A stretch of DNA of 64,000 nucleotides from Heracleum sosnowskyi (lineage: Eukaryota > Streptophyta > Magnoliopsida > Apiales > Apiaceae). The notes below the pieces were generated by a model. The model did not search any database. It was given only the letters and a program-made list of their open reading frames with translations, and was not told where the DNA came from. The stretch's first letter is position 1; every line of letters begins with the position of its first letter. Positions 9,601-20,342 of the stretch are shown piece after piece. A program made the translations under genes and the position numbers. The stretch covers positions 98,516,436-98,580,435 of the forward strand of contig CM061243.1 in assembly GCA_030848705.1 (NCBI GenBank), read 5' to 3'.

Positions 9601-11372
9601 TTCACTATGTGGCAATTAACCGTCAAGGATGTGTTAATTCAACAAGGACTTGATGATGCCTTGGAGAAGGCGAAGCCAAAAGAGATGAGTGATGCAGATT
9701 GGGCGAAGATCCAGAAGAGAGCGGCGAGTACAATCAGGCTGGCACTTGCACCCGATGTGAGATATAACGTGTTGAAGGAGTCGACACCAAAGGAGATATG
9801 GGACAAGTTAGCAAGCATATACGCTTCAAAGTCGTTGACCAACAGACTTAATTTGAAGATGGAGTTGTACTCTTTAAAACTGGATGAAGAAAGTAGTCTC
9901 CATGATCACATTAGTTGTTTTAATCAGCTAGTATGTTATCTGGCTAATGTTGATGAGCCGATGAAAGACGAGGAACAAGCTTTGGTGTTGTTGTCATCGT
10001 TGCCGGAGTCCTTCAAGTATTTTAAGCAAACGCTTTTAGTAGGGAGGACAACTCTTACGCTTGAAGATGTGATAAAAGCGTTAAGAGATAATGAGAGGAT
10101 GACAAAGGATGCTGTTTCTCAAAGTGGGGCAGTTTTAGCTGTCGAAAGTGCTGAAAGAAGGAGTCGCAACCGCAATGACCTGCAAGGAAGAAGTAAATCT
10201 CGGCCGAGTAAGAGGGATATGAGCACTGTTGAGTGCTATTATTGTGGTGAAACGGGTCATATGCAGATGTTCTGTCCAAGCTTTAAAGAAGATGTGAAGT
10301 CCTTTAAGCAGATGAAGGGAAAGAACAAAGTTGATGATGCGGACTCTACACTTGTGATAGATGATGGAGAGTTTTTTGATGGCGAGTGAGGATACCGTTC
10401 CTGGTTCGGTGAAGAATAAATCAGAATGGGTGATGGACTCTGCTGCTTCTATGCATATATGTAGGGATCGAGCGATGTTTGAGACTTTATGCACTGATGA
10501 AAGTCTTGGTAATATTGTTGTGGGGAATGATGAGAAGATGAAGGTTCAAGGAGTTGGAACTGTTTGTCTTAAACTCCATGATGGTACGATCAAGAAAGCT
10601 CTCAATGTGAGATATGTACCAGATGCATCAAAGAATGTGTTATCTTTGAGTGTGTTGGCATCACGTGGGTACAGATTCGTTGGACGAGGGCGAAGCTGCA
10701 AGGTGTATAAAGGAAGAAACTTGATTCTACAAGGGATGATGCATAAGAAGAACATCTATTGTTTAGATGGTGGAGCAACAATGATGAAGACCGAGAAAAA
10801 AGTGAAATTCTCGGAATCAGTTGAGGTATTAGGGAATTCGAGCCGTGGGAGGATTTGTTGGGGTCCGCCCCGAATTCCTAAATAAGTTAAGAATCCTATT
10901 ATGAGCAGTATTCTAATTTGTGATAATTGAGGAAAGTCTTATTCTGGTAGAGATAAGAATTGTGGAAGATTTCTATCCAAGATAAGAAAAGATGGTAATT
11001 GTCACAAATAGAATTGAGATATATTAGGATTAGAATATTTGCGGTGCCTATAAATATAGATATTTGTAGGAGTTTTGAAGCATTGCAAAAGTTAGAGAGT
11101 TGTGTGCGATACACAAGAGAGAGCTTTTGTAATCAAGGTGAGGTGATTGTATTCAAGAGTGTTGAGTGAGAGAGCGACTCCAATCTTGTATTACATTCAT
11201 AGTGGATTTGTGGTTTTACCCTCCCTTGAGGGGTTTCCACGTTATATTGTTGTGTTCTTTACTTTCGTGTTTGTTATTGTGTTTGATTAACGTTGATCTA
11301 TAGTGGAAGCGATCCTAACATGAGGAAAGTGCAAGTTACGAGCACAAGCTAAATCTACCCAAGATTAATTAG
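6655..11372 (+). CDS. MIKC*-type MADS-box transcription factor, last exon split by a retrotransposon
   Basis: Eleven exons join in frame: 6655-6839, 7037-7090, 7188-7206, 7302-7363, 7487-7514, 7585-7646, 7758-7857, 7958-8008, 8123-8295, 8416-8596, and 8685-8778 plus 11326-11372. Without the insert this gives 351 residues, close to Arabidopsis AGL66/AGL104. The MADS domain (residues 1-60) starts MGRNKLLIQKIENVTNRQV and includes SKRRNGLIKKAYELSILCD. It is followed by the I/K-like region (LKTENDIATQ, LQQQLMMVEEQLR), then F-E-P-D-P-L, LSNHLSTYDPS, and a C-terminal end Y-E-H-K-L. MIKC* factors act as heterodimers late in pollen development. The gene is broken only by the element at 8779-11320. Reading into its LTR replaces the last 16 residues with nine (VLGSAPNS-type tail, stop at 8802-8804), giving 344 residues. 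All splice sites look intact, so partial or full function remains possible. Confidence 0.9.
8774..8778. repeat. Target site duplication, left copy (TGAGG)
   Basis: TGAGG occurs directly before the left LTR and again at 11321-11325 directly after the right LTR. It marks one clean integration event in the last MADS exon. Confidence 0.95.
8779..9243 (+). repeat. 5' LTR of the MADS-resident Copia element
   Basis: 465 bp, identical to 10856-11320. TATAAATATA near 8972-8981 is a plausible TATA box for the element's own transcript, which would run in the same direction as the MADS gene. Confidence 0.93.
9247..9263 (+). promoter_or_regulatory. Primer binding site with an extra base
   Basis: TGGTATCAAGAGCTTGG lies three bases after the left LTR. 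It resembles the Met-tRNA site TGGTATCAGAGC but has one additional A. The longer match to the tRNA end may still prime. Confidence 0.7.
9544..10389 (+). CDS. Copia Gag polyprotein
   Basis: A 281-residue frame from the ATG at 9544. It opens with the K-Y-D-G-K-T-D-F-x-x-W motif of plant Copia Gag (UBN2/DUF4219 type), followed by the capsid-like helices (LNLKMELYSLKLDEESSLHD). Near the C-terminus is one CCHC zinc knuckle, CYYCGETGHMQMFC, preceded by a basic stretch. Gag packages the element RNA in cytoplasmic particles. The frame is intact and overlaps the next one by 29 bases. Confidence 0.88.
   Translation: MEDLKSLRIDAPKYDGKTDFTMWQLTVKDVLIQQGLDDALEKAKPKEMSDADWAKIQKRAASTIRLALAPDVRYNVLKESTPKEIWDKLASIYASKSLTNRLNLKMELYSLKLDEESSLHDHISCFNQLVCYLANVDEPMKDEEQALVLLSSLPESFKYFKQTLLVGRTTLTLEDVIKALRDNERMTKDAVSQSGAVLAVESAERRSRNRNDLQGRSKSRPSKRDMSTVECYYCGETGHMQMFCPSFKEDVKSFKQMKGKNKVDDADSTLVIDDGEFFDGE
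10361..10885 (+). CDS. Copia protease and pre-integrase remnant
   Basis: The frame overlaps gag in another phase. It carries WVMDSAASMHICRD, which matches the active-site region of Copia aspartic protease, with the usual D-S-G changed to D-S-A. Next comes the VRYVPDASKNVLSLSVLASRG segment and the gag-pre-integrase part with its H-K-K-N-I-Y-C-L motif. It then runs out at the right LTR (10856), where all remaining pol is missing. A run of six T at 10372-10377 in the overlap could be the site of a one-base indel or of frameshifting. Protease activity is doubtful because of the glycine change. Confidence 0.75.
   Translation: MMESFLMASEDTVPGSVKNKSEWVMDSAASMHICRDRAMFETLCTDESLGNIVVGNDEKMKVQGVGTVCLKLHDGTIKKALNVRYVPDASKNVLSLSVLASRGYRFVGRGRSCKVYKGRNLILQGMMHKKNIYCLDGGATMMKTEKKVKFSESVEVLGNSSRGRICWGPPRIPK
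10856..11320 (+). repeat. 3' LTR of the MADS-resident Copia element
   Basis: Identical to 8779-9243. A purine-rich GTGGGAGGA just upstream is the likely polypurine tract. Confidence 0.93.
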
Positions 11373-11794
11373 ATGGATTAAATATAACATCCTATTCCGT
11401 AAATGACTAAACATTACCCACATTTTAGGTTGAAAAATGGTCATTGTATGGCCGTACAGTGTTCGGTATCAGAGTAAACTGTTTTGTTGTTTGCTATTGT
11501 ACTAATTTAAATTTAAACTACAGTTACTAAATATCATTGGTATATTTTATGTATTACTCAGTTGAGTAACTTTGTATATATATATTATTTTTTGAAACCA
11601 GCCCGGTTATACTACAAGAATTATACACGAGCACCGACCATGCTTGTATGTTAGTTGGTTGAGATCCTGACTTAGAATCTTACCATCACAAAATTATATA
11701 TTCAATTTTACTCGAAGGCACATGAGTAAGTGAGCTGTCATGCTTAATAAATAGACTGTTGCATTAATCAAGGTGTGCGAAAGCTAGCTCAAAC
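11373..11794. other. MADS gene 3' flank
   Basis: AT-rich flank with no reading frame. It includes a short TATATATA run near 11574-11584 and no clear element ends. Confidence 0.5.
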
Positions 11795-12579
11795 CACTAC
11801 AAGAAACTAAGGCTAATTTCAACCAATTAAATTTGACTGCTCCTAAGTACGACAGAAATCGGTCGAATTTATGGATGGCGGCTAAATTCGACCGATTTCT
11901 GTCGTACTTAGGAGCAGTCGAATTTGACCGGTCGAATTTAATACTAAATTCGACCGGTTTTTTGTTTGGTCGAATTTGGAACCAGCCAATAAAAGGAGGG
12001 AACTACCCCGCCCAAGAAAATTGATTTGGAAATCTAAGTTCGATCGAAATCGGTCGAATTTATGTATTTCATTTTGGTGGGAATTTCTGCCGCTGATATT
12101 TTGAAATTTAGTAAAATGTGGGAAGTTTGCCGCCAAATCATAATCAACCGAATTCAGTTGAATTTGTATAATATGACCGAATTTAGTCTTATTCTTATTT
12201 TTAAATTTTTTGAAAAAATGTTATTAAATATTTAAATGTGTTTGCATATCATGAAAAAATATCAATAAATACAAGGATATCATTCACCATATGGACAAAT
12301 TTAGTTTGTATAGAAAAAATATTAATACAACAGAAGATAGTTGAATTTTTATTTATTAATCGGTCGAATTTATACGGTCGAATTTAATCAGTCGAATTTA
12401 TACGGTCGAATTTAGGCGGTCGAATTTATTTAAATTCGACCGATTTTTATAATTTCGACGCCCTTATTTATGACCGATTCAAAATCGGTCGAATTTAGCT
12501 AAATTCGACCGTACGCGGTCGAATTTAGCTAAATTCGACCGATTTTTTTCGGTCGAATTTAGCCGAAAATCTTGTAGTG
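11795..12579. mobile_element. Non-autonomous CACTA-type DNA transposon
   Basis: The left end reads CACTACAAGAAA and the right end is its inverted form (TCTTGTAGTG). The element is flanked on both sides by AAC, the 3-bp target duplication expected for CACTA/CMC elements. Inside are many copies of GGTCGAATTTA and its complement, some as close head-to-head pairs, which fits the sub-terminal repeats bound by CACTA transposases. No transposase is encoded in the 785 bp. Confidence 0.85.
11835..11919. repeat. Perfect 37-bp palindrome arms inside the CACTA element
   Basis: Arms 11835-11871 and 11883-11919 are exact inverted copies around an 11-base loop. They contain CCTAAGTACGACAGAAATCG and the GGTCGAATTTA repeat. 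Confidence 0.9.
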
Positions 12580-14447
12580 AACACGGGTTATAAAAAAAAG
12601 AATTATACATGAGTTATAAAAAAAAGAATTATATGAGTGGAAAAATTAAATTTTTTATTTTGATATTTGAATCATATTTTGAGCTAGGTATCACATTGGT
12701 GACAAACTATTGCTCCAATAAACCAGCTAGGTGAATTTGTTCATGGTCGAAGCATGCTTAGAATTTGAGAAAGTAAGAGGGAGATCAAGAGCTAATAAAA
12801 AGACTTCTTGGACAGATAATTATTTCACATAATATAACTAGGGATACAAAAAATTAATAAATATAGTGAAAAAGAATAAAAAAAACTACAATACAACACT
12901 AAATGTAACAAGTGCAGCAATAACAACATATTAGTTGATAACCCGCGTGCTAAGCAGGAGTCGAGGGTAAAATATTAATCGAAATCAGGATGAAATCAAA
13001 GATTTTAAATCAAATTAATAAATATTTGAATTATGTAGTTATAGAAAATCGAACCCGGGCGAAACCCAAGAAATTAAATCAAATAAATAACTTGTTATGG
13101 AATAAAAACTAGGGTATAATTAATACTAGAATTTGTGAGCTTCAAGCTTTAATGGTTGTTCTCGTGTTTCGTGACTAAATCTGCCCTCACAAGATGCCTA
13201 CGTATCTCAATCAATGCTGAGAATCAAGCCAAAAAACGTAGTTTTTGGTGTTGCCCTCGGGGCTATAGTGGCAGGGGCACACCAAGGACGTAGTGACTTG
13301 TATGTCCTTATTCGAGGATGAAGTCTAAAACGTAGTTCTGAGATGAGGGGTCAGACCCTTTATATAGGTGTTTAGAAGCCTATTGGATAAGTATTGATTT
13401 CCTTGAAGGATAAATCTTATCCTTGACAGTGGATAAGTATTATCACTTCTTTGAACGATAAATCTTATCCTTGACGGTGGATAAATATTATCACTTCCTT
13501 GAAGGATAAGTCTTATCCTTGACGGTGGATAATGATTAATTCTAGATCCTTCCTTGTAAGAGTTGTTTCTATATCATAACGGACTTGTATTGAAACAAGC
13601 CCACTTGTATTAGAACAAGCCTGTATTGGACGTCTCCTAATACAGGTTGTACTTCTAGCCCAAATATTAATTACGAAATTAATATTTAATTAGAGTTTCG
13701 GGCCTTATTAATGGGCCCTATTCATGGACCATCTAGGTTTAATTAATGCAATATTAATTATGTCTTTAGGGTTATTTTTAACCCATATCATTTCCCCCCC
13801 CAACTTCTATGATAATGCACTAGGATTTCATAGAAGTTATACTGATCTTTTTCGAGACTTGGGGTCTTTTTATCCCTTACTTGGGACTTACTACCCTTTT
13901 TTGGGGATTTTAATATACACTAGTGTTTCACGAGTATCGTCTTGGTGTAAAGTGTGGAGCGACCTACACATTTACGACGATTTTGCCTTATTCGAGGCTA
14001 GCTTGACATTTGCATAAGCCTTTTATGTCTTATACCGTCTTGTTTTGGCTTCAAGTCTTTCATTGAGCATATCTAATGATGGGGTTTGGAATGAATGTCT
14101 TAGGTTTCTGGGGTTTCAACCCTTCACGCTTACGAGTTCTTACTGATGGCTGCACTCGTAGTGATTCATTCTCAAGTCTATCATATCAAACTTCTCCTGA
14201 GCTTGAATTTTTCGCTAATTAACAATAGGCATCTTTGGCTTTCTTTTGTATGTTTATTAGCAACATTCACCCTTCAGGGTTCATTGTATTCAACTCTATT
14301 TGTGCAGTTGACATGCATATTTTGTATGCTTTCCTTTGCATTCATTTGTAGTTTGTCTTGGCAAATCTTTGAAGATGTTTCTACCAATCAAAACGGGTTC
14401 AACCCTTCATTTGCTTTCTAGGAAGCTCATGATTTCATCGAACCTTA
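12580..14447. other. Unclassified repetitive DNA
   Basis: No gene is supported. The stretch near 12931-12955 (TTAGTTGATAACCCGCGTGC) resembles a decayed minus-strand Helitron 3' terminus. 13150-14440 is moderately GC-richer than its surroundings and has a TATATAGG motif and a run of nine C near 13793. Those could belong to an LTR read on the minus strand, but I cannot find a matching partner or primer site. Confidence 0.35.
13383..13535. repeat. Short tandem repeat, three units of about 50 bp
   Basis: The phrase CTTATCCTTGAC(A/G)GTGGATAA recurs three times, each with CCTTGAAGGATAA-like sequence between. Period is roughly 50-53 bp. Confidence 0.75.
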
Positions 14448-15505
14448 TGTTGGGATTTATGGGTAATAGCATAGAAACAACTTAACTTTGAATGTACTTA
14501 ATTTTTTAATTAAGTAGAACATACTGTCACAGCCAAAGTATGTTCTTGTAATCAGTATGTAATGTTATTTTAGTTGTGTAATTTGAAAGAAGTTCACTTG
14601 CTGTGTTCAAGCCTCAAAGAAGCATAATTGAATGACAGCATGAATAAAAGTTACTGTCCTGGAGATATGACAGTAAGATTACAAGAAGACAGAATGTTGC
14701 AAGTCACGACAGCATATTCACTCTGACAGCAACATTGGCGGAAGACTACGCGACAACAACTTTAGTCCTCGACAGCAAGCTTGGAATTCTCGACAACACT
14801 CTTTGCGGGGAATTCATACTGTCACCAAAAGAACATTCCTGTGACAGCAAGCTTTGCGGCAAAAGTAACTGTCTCGAAGAAGATCCTTGTTCTAGGTATC
14901 TTTCTCAGTCAAATCCCGTGACAGTCTCAATGTTCAAGAAACAGGCGTGTTGCAGTATCCCTAAGCTGCACCAAGTCTGCAAGACTACGACAGAAGCTCT
15001 AAGCACTGCAAAACAAAAGCGAATCAATTCAAGAGCAAGGTCAAGTCTCTATTTGCTGAATTGCCTAAGCTGGAAATAGAATGAATCTAGGTTGCTTTCT
15101 CTGTAATGTATAACTGACAGGTTAGCAATTTAGGAAAGTCACATGGGTAAGACAATCTGTAAGAAGCTGCCACTTGACTATGACAGCAGCTTCACGAACC
15201 CGTGATTGACAGTGATAGGATTAGCTTCATACATAGACTATCAATTCATTCTAGGAGCGTATCGAAGACAAGCTAGTGTCTTAGAGAAAACCGAAGCTCA
15301 AGAATTCTCTCTTGAGGTTGTAGCAACTCTTTGCAAAATAAATAAAACATTTATTTTGTGAAACCTGTTTTTACTTCATACTGTTCGTGATTGCATATAT
15401 ATCTGATAACATTTAATCTTGGTTTTGGTTGTTGAAATTGAGATTGAATTTTATCAGTATTGCATTCATCCCCCCCCCCCCTTCTGCAATACACGAGGAC
15501 CAACA
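14448..15505 (+). repeat. 5' LTR of a truncated Copia element
   Basis: A 1058-bp block starts TGTTGGGATT, ends GACCAACA, and is followed at once by a Met-tRNA primer site. It includes a run of twelve C at 15470-15481. No second copy occurs in the window, so the 3' end of the element is gone or elsewhere. Confidence 0.75.
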
Positions 15506-15507
15506 AC

Positions 15508-15520
15508 TGGTATCAGAGCA
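15508..15520 (+). promoter_or_regulatory. Primer binding site (Met-tRNA)
   Basis: TGGTATCAGAGCA lies two bases after the LTR. It establishes that 14448-15505 is a 5' LTR read on the plus strand. Confidence 0.88.
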
Positions 15521-15547
15521 TTCAGATTAACATACATATCTGAGATC

Positions 15548-15854
15548 ATGAAGAAAATGCAGAAATCAAACAATATCAAGATCCCAGCTTTTGATAAAGA
15601 GAACTACAGCATTTGGAAAAGAAAAATCTTGTTGTTCATCAAAGCTGCGAATCCACTATACCCAGGTATACTCGAGAATGGTCCTTTCATACCAAGAAAG
15701 GAAATTGAAGCCACAACAGTAAATGGTGAGATAATTCCTGCACATTGGGTTCCCAAAGATCCCTCGGAAATTTTGGAACCTGAGAAGGAGAAAATGGTGC
15801 TAGATGATCACTTGCAACTCATCTTGCTAGATTCTCTCACGCTGGATAAAGCCA
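15548..15854 (+). pseudogene. Copia Gag, N-terminal fragment
   Basis: From ATG 15548 about 100 residues match the N-terminus of plant Copia Gag: KIPAFDKENYSIWKRKI, then the P-K-D-P-S-E region and LDSLTLDKAM. The homology stops near 15850. After that point the DNA belongs to an F-box/FBD gene in another frame. Only the first part of the capsid region survives. Confidence 0.8.
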
Positions 15855-16723
15855 TGTGTGGAAATTTTAATAGATACACCGGTATTAGAAACTCTCCTAC
15901 TTGGAACTTTCACATCTGATGATATCTTGATCAAGGAGAATTTGCCGTTCCTGACAAGGGCGCATATTGATGTCGAACAGATAATAGAAGAAGTTACACC
16001 AAGCAGTGTGTTTGGTGATAGTGTGTTTGGGCTGCTTAAAAAGATAAATCATGTCAAATCTTTGAGTTTAAGTGACAGAACTGTCGAGGTAAGTGCCGTG
16101 CTTGCTAGAGATGTTAACTTGTATGAAGAAATAATTTTTATCTTTGCTGTGAATTTATACGACTAACATATTTTGTCTTCTTTTTATGAAGGCCCTCAAT
16201 CGTGCATATACTTATAACTTTAGAACAGCTCATGTTGGCTTTCCTTCATTCCATAACTTAATCGACTTGGAACTGAGTGTTGAAGTATATTGTGGAGAAA
16301 CTTTACTGTACGACTTCCTTGATAAATCACCAAACCTTCAGAGTCTTGTTTTTCCACAGGTGAGTAATAAAATTGAGATTTGATGGATTTGTACAAAAGA
16401 ATCTGAACTTATTGCATCCCTTTCTTTTCAATTGTTAGGGGCTTGTTGATACTCTCTCCGATGAAAATTGGCGCTTCACGTGGGCCTGGGAACATTTACA
16501 TATTCCAGAATGCTTATCATCGCATCTCAAAACAGTAGATATTAGAGAATTTTCTGGAACAGACGATGAGTTGTCATTTGTTGAATACTTGCTAGTTTAT
16601 GGAAGTGCTTTGACAAATGTATCAATTAATTTATTAAATTTGCGGGGAGGTGAAGAGGTCCGGCAAGCACTGTTAAACTATCAAAGAGAATCAACAACTT
16701 GCAAGCTTAATCTTTTCTTTTAA
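15855..16723 (+). pseudogene. F-box/FBD/LRR-like gene, C-terminal fragment
   Basis: Three exons join in frame with GT-AG ends: about 15855-16088, 16192-16359 and 16439-16723. The first two carry leucine-rich repeats (TPVLETLLLGTF, then GFPSFHNLIDLELSV and SPNLQSLVFPQ). The last carries the FBD motif (IPECLSSHLKTVDIREFSG, D-D-E-L-S-F-V-E-Y-L-L) and ends TAA at 16721. Proteins of this plant family have an N-terminal F-box that links substrates to SCF ubiquitin ligases. Here the F-box and early repeats are missing and truncated retrotransposon gag sits at the break. Splice sites and frame are preserved, so the break is recent or these exons remain under constraint. Confidence 0.75.
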
Positions 16724-19316
16724 CTGAATATGGTACATGCTCTTCAGAATAAGGTGTATGAGGTACAATTTCTGCACTAAGCTTTGTTTTCTTTTAGACT
16801 TGTATTAATTGTTGCTACACATTTTTTCTCTTAGCATTCTTATTTTAGTCTTATACTCTGGCATGAAATATTTACTAGGTGCATTGTCTTGGTATATTAA
16901 TCAGTTATGCCAAGAGAAGATCATTCCTTACCAGGTTGTCTTTCTTATATATATTTTTGTGGGATCAGTAGGCTATAACTGTTCCATTCTCGTGCCTTTT
17001 CACGATTTTATGTTATCTTTCTTTCAATCCAACTCGTTTTCCTGATCTCTACCATAAATGACAATTTAAATCTCCAGACCTCAATTTTTAAAGTATAGCC
17101 CTAATTAAAATCTCTGTAACCCGACTTTTCATTTTGCATCAAGTACCAGAGTCGGACATGGGTATAGACACTTGGACACTTATTTCAGGTCAAAAACATG
17201 TAAAATCTTCAAAATACTATCGTGTCCAACCGGGTAACAAAGCCGAAACCCTAAGCCCTAAAATATGTCCTGAAATTCGACGCTTTTATAAGGCTGCAAA
17301 GTCCCTCTCCTTCCCTTTTATATGCTTTGACAGACTCAGTTTTGCAAATATGGTGCTACCAGGAACTTGTCTACTGGTGAGAGCAATTCTTTTGCATAAT
17401 TATATATCTGGGATTCTTCTTCGTTAACTTTTGCTAAGGTGACTGGATTGTGAGTTATAAAATTGAATTGAATATTGCCGATTTAGGTCGCCAGAAAGAA
17501 GAAAGAAATATAAATGAAGGCGTATCTATGTTTCCTTCAATTGTAAACTATGTCTGTACTGATTTGGTTGATCCTCTCAAAGGTCTTTCTATTTGTTGCC
17601 TGCTATTAGGTCTGCGAGTTGGTTGATATTTTTTTGCCATATGAAGTGCTTAAAAAATTATTTTTCTTTTCCACTACTTTGCAATTTCTTTCTATCAATA
17701 TCCATATATGCACATGTCGTGAGAAGGAGATATCAATGAATGCAATTGCCACTTTGCCAGTACTTCAAATTTGAGAAGGATCAGTAGTTAACCTTTTCAC
17801 GTGACATATGTTTTTAATAATATAGTTCTGCACCCTTGCAGGATGAGGCAAATTGTAGCTCAAGCGACAGTAATTTTCTCAAAAATTATTGCCGCCGCAC
17901 TGACTGAAGATCATCAATGCCTTCTCTTCCCGAAAAGACCTCCGCTGGTTGCTTGTTTTCATATGATCACCGTAAATAGGACCCATGGAATAATTACAAA
18001 AATCAATTATAATAGACATCTGCAAATCAACGAAACGACTACTGAGTTAATTTATAATCAATATATTACAAAAAATTGTTCAATGATTTTGCATTGCTTA
18101 ATGACCTCTGTTTTGGTAAATTTTTGTAGGGTTAAAACCTAAGTAATTTGATTTAGTGACCAATGGACATGTAGAATGTAAAATGAACAAGTACAGAAAA
18201 ATAAAATAAGAACAATAAAACAAGACGCAAGACTTTTGATGACGCGGAAAACCCCATGTAAACGGTTAAAAATCGCGGGTGGGATTGTTCAAATGATCCA
18301 CTATAATCTGTTTAACAATGGTTATATAGGTGAACAAAAATGAAAAACAAGTACAATAACCCCTATATGTCTAAAAGCCGTATGCACTAACATGTGTAGT
18401 ATTTGAGAAGAAGAAGAAGTGTAGAAGTTGTGGGAGTGTGGAGTTGTGTTGTAAATGATCTCTAGAGCCGTATCTATATCTTATTCAGCTCATTTTCCCG
18501 TTGCTTGCTGGAGCACGTGCCCGATTTGCATGGAGTAGTTGCTTGTATATCTCCTATATTTCTCAGGACATATAGCTATTCAAACATGTCGCACACTCAT
18601 CAAGTGTTCTTGAGCTGTCAACAATAATTCTGTTACTATTTGACCCGGTCCTTATGTGACTTAGTCAAATATATACATTTCATGTATTTTGTAATTGATA
18701 ATATCCTATATGCACGTATACGAACTCATTAGACGTCAACTGTCTTCATGTCAGACTGCATCTGTCTTCAACATTCCTTCTTGTCGACGTTCGATCTTCC
18801 TGTCAATACAAAATAGACAAGTAAAAAATTTGTGCACTAACAACCTCACCCTCTTTTGCTAGGCCGAGAAGCTAATTTAAACGTCAAGGTCAGTAATGCA
18901 GAACTAACACAACCACCATCCGACTAAGGATTGACATTAATTTACTTCGTTCAATTTGCAGTTCAATTTGCAGTGTTGAAAAAGAAATCATCTAAAACTG
19001 AAAGGCTTTGGCTGCACCTGTTTCACAAAAATCATACCCAACAGAGAAGACCATTTATTAAATTAATAAATCAACATTCCAGTGCCATTAAATATTTAAA
19101 AATGCATTTGTTCCACACAATAATCTAGTACATCAAACCTAATGCTTAAAATTCCATTTAAAATCTACTACATCACAAGTCTTTGCAAAAATAAAAATAA
19201 ATATAAAACATTGAATCAACCCACACATTCTTGAATATTCTTGCATATTTTGCAACACTCGGTCCTGTAGAAACATATACATTCCAAAAAAAAAACTATG
19301 CATAAATACTTACATG
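16724..19316. other. Intergenic, possible gene remnants
   Basis: 17229-17370 looks like a promoter and leader (AAACCCTAAGCCCTAAAA, CTTTTATAAGG) followed by ATG at 17350 and a GT nine codons later. I cannot identify the encoded protein and find no convincing second exon. The rest, including 17800-18840, gives no clear protein family. Confidence 0.3.
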
Positions 19317-19605
19317 CACTAGTACAGAAATGACTTTCCGCGTCGGTCAAAAAAGGTCTAAAGCGTCGGTCAATGGGCATAGTATATGAAGGGGACGTTA
19401 TAGGTCTAGGCCAATTGGACGACGCTAAAACTATAAAAAGTGGAAAAAACGCCGGTCATTATATAAAACCGACGCATTAGATCAAACTACTTAGTAAATA
19501 AGCGTTGGTTAAGTTAGTAATAGACGCTAAAAACAAGAATAAGCGTCGGTTCCTTTAAGAACCGACGCCTTAGGTGTGACACTAAAAGGCTTTTTTGTAC
19601 TAGTG
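19317..19605. mobile_element. CACTA-like MITE, 289 bp
   Basis: Ends are CACTAGTACAGAAA and its inverted form (TTTGTACTAGTG), flanked by ATG on both sides (3-bp duplication). The repeated internal motif GCGTCGGT and its complement, as ACCGACGC, occurs several times. It is too short to code for anything. Confidence 0.83.
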
Positions 19606-20342
19606 ATGCATGACTAAATACTGTAACCCCCAATCTACACCTTGAAATACATACAGTTTCAAACATAACGACTTCACAAAAGAATCAAATTCCAGAAATT
19701 AAAAAGAAAAACGCAAACTTGCAACACAATTAGAAAATTGAGAGATAAACTTTAACACAATGTAGGTCCTGCACTCATCTTGAAAGTTCTGCACACAAAA
19801 CAGTCAGTTATGCTTCGTCCGTAATTATTCAGCAACAAGGCGTGACTTTCTGTGTTTAGTTCTCTCTCCAGAAACGTACTGTAGAATGGGTGGACTATCG
19901 GGAAATTTTCAAAATGTCGAAGATCATAACTGATAGATGAGTGAGTTAAGTGCGGGATGTTTGTTGAAAATAATACTGTATATATGTCAATAACTACAAA
20001 TATACGTATTTCTTTTTTAAAATAAGCATCACATTTTTGTTGGCTTTAAATCACGGTCACATGATGTTTTTTGAATCCAATGGTTATTAGAGTGGTCTTT
20101 ATAATCTCCATTAATAGAACCCAACTCAGAATTATTTTTTGTAATAATTTATTTGTACCACCTCTTTATGTTAACAATTAACAATATTTTCAAACTATGA
20201 TTTAGATGTGCTACTAACTAAGTTAACCACACTTGCAAAATTATAATATCTCACCATCACAAAATATTGTATCATACTTATTAAAAATTGTAGAAAATTT
20301 TAAAATTAAAACTAAATGTTGGCATTTACAAATTTAAATATA
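19606..20342. other. Intergenic, no feature identified
   Basis: AT-rich DNA without long frames or recognisable termini. Confidence 0.4.

Larger units (their letters stand above)
8779..11320 (+). mobile_element. Young non-autonomous Copia element inside the MADS-box gene
   Basis: The 2542-bp element has 465-bp LTRs at 8779-9243 and 10856-11320 that I find identical base for base. Termini are TGTTGG and CTAACA, and the flanking TGAGG duplication is perfect. It keeps a primer site, gag and the start of protease/pre-integrase, then goes straight to a purine-rich tract and the right LTR. Integrase, reverse transcriptase and RNase H are absent, so mobility would depend on a related full element. 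Identical LTRs mean a very recent insertion. Confidence 0.95.

Noticed and set aside
14735..15079. 114-residue frame
   Set aside because: It lies inside the LTR at 14448-15505 and has no resemblance to a known protein.
17134..17427. ATG with MVLPGTCLL, resembling the first residues of ribosomal protein S27
   Set aside because: Only the first four residues agree and no further exon was found. Kept only as a possible promoter remnant.
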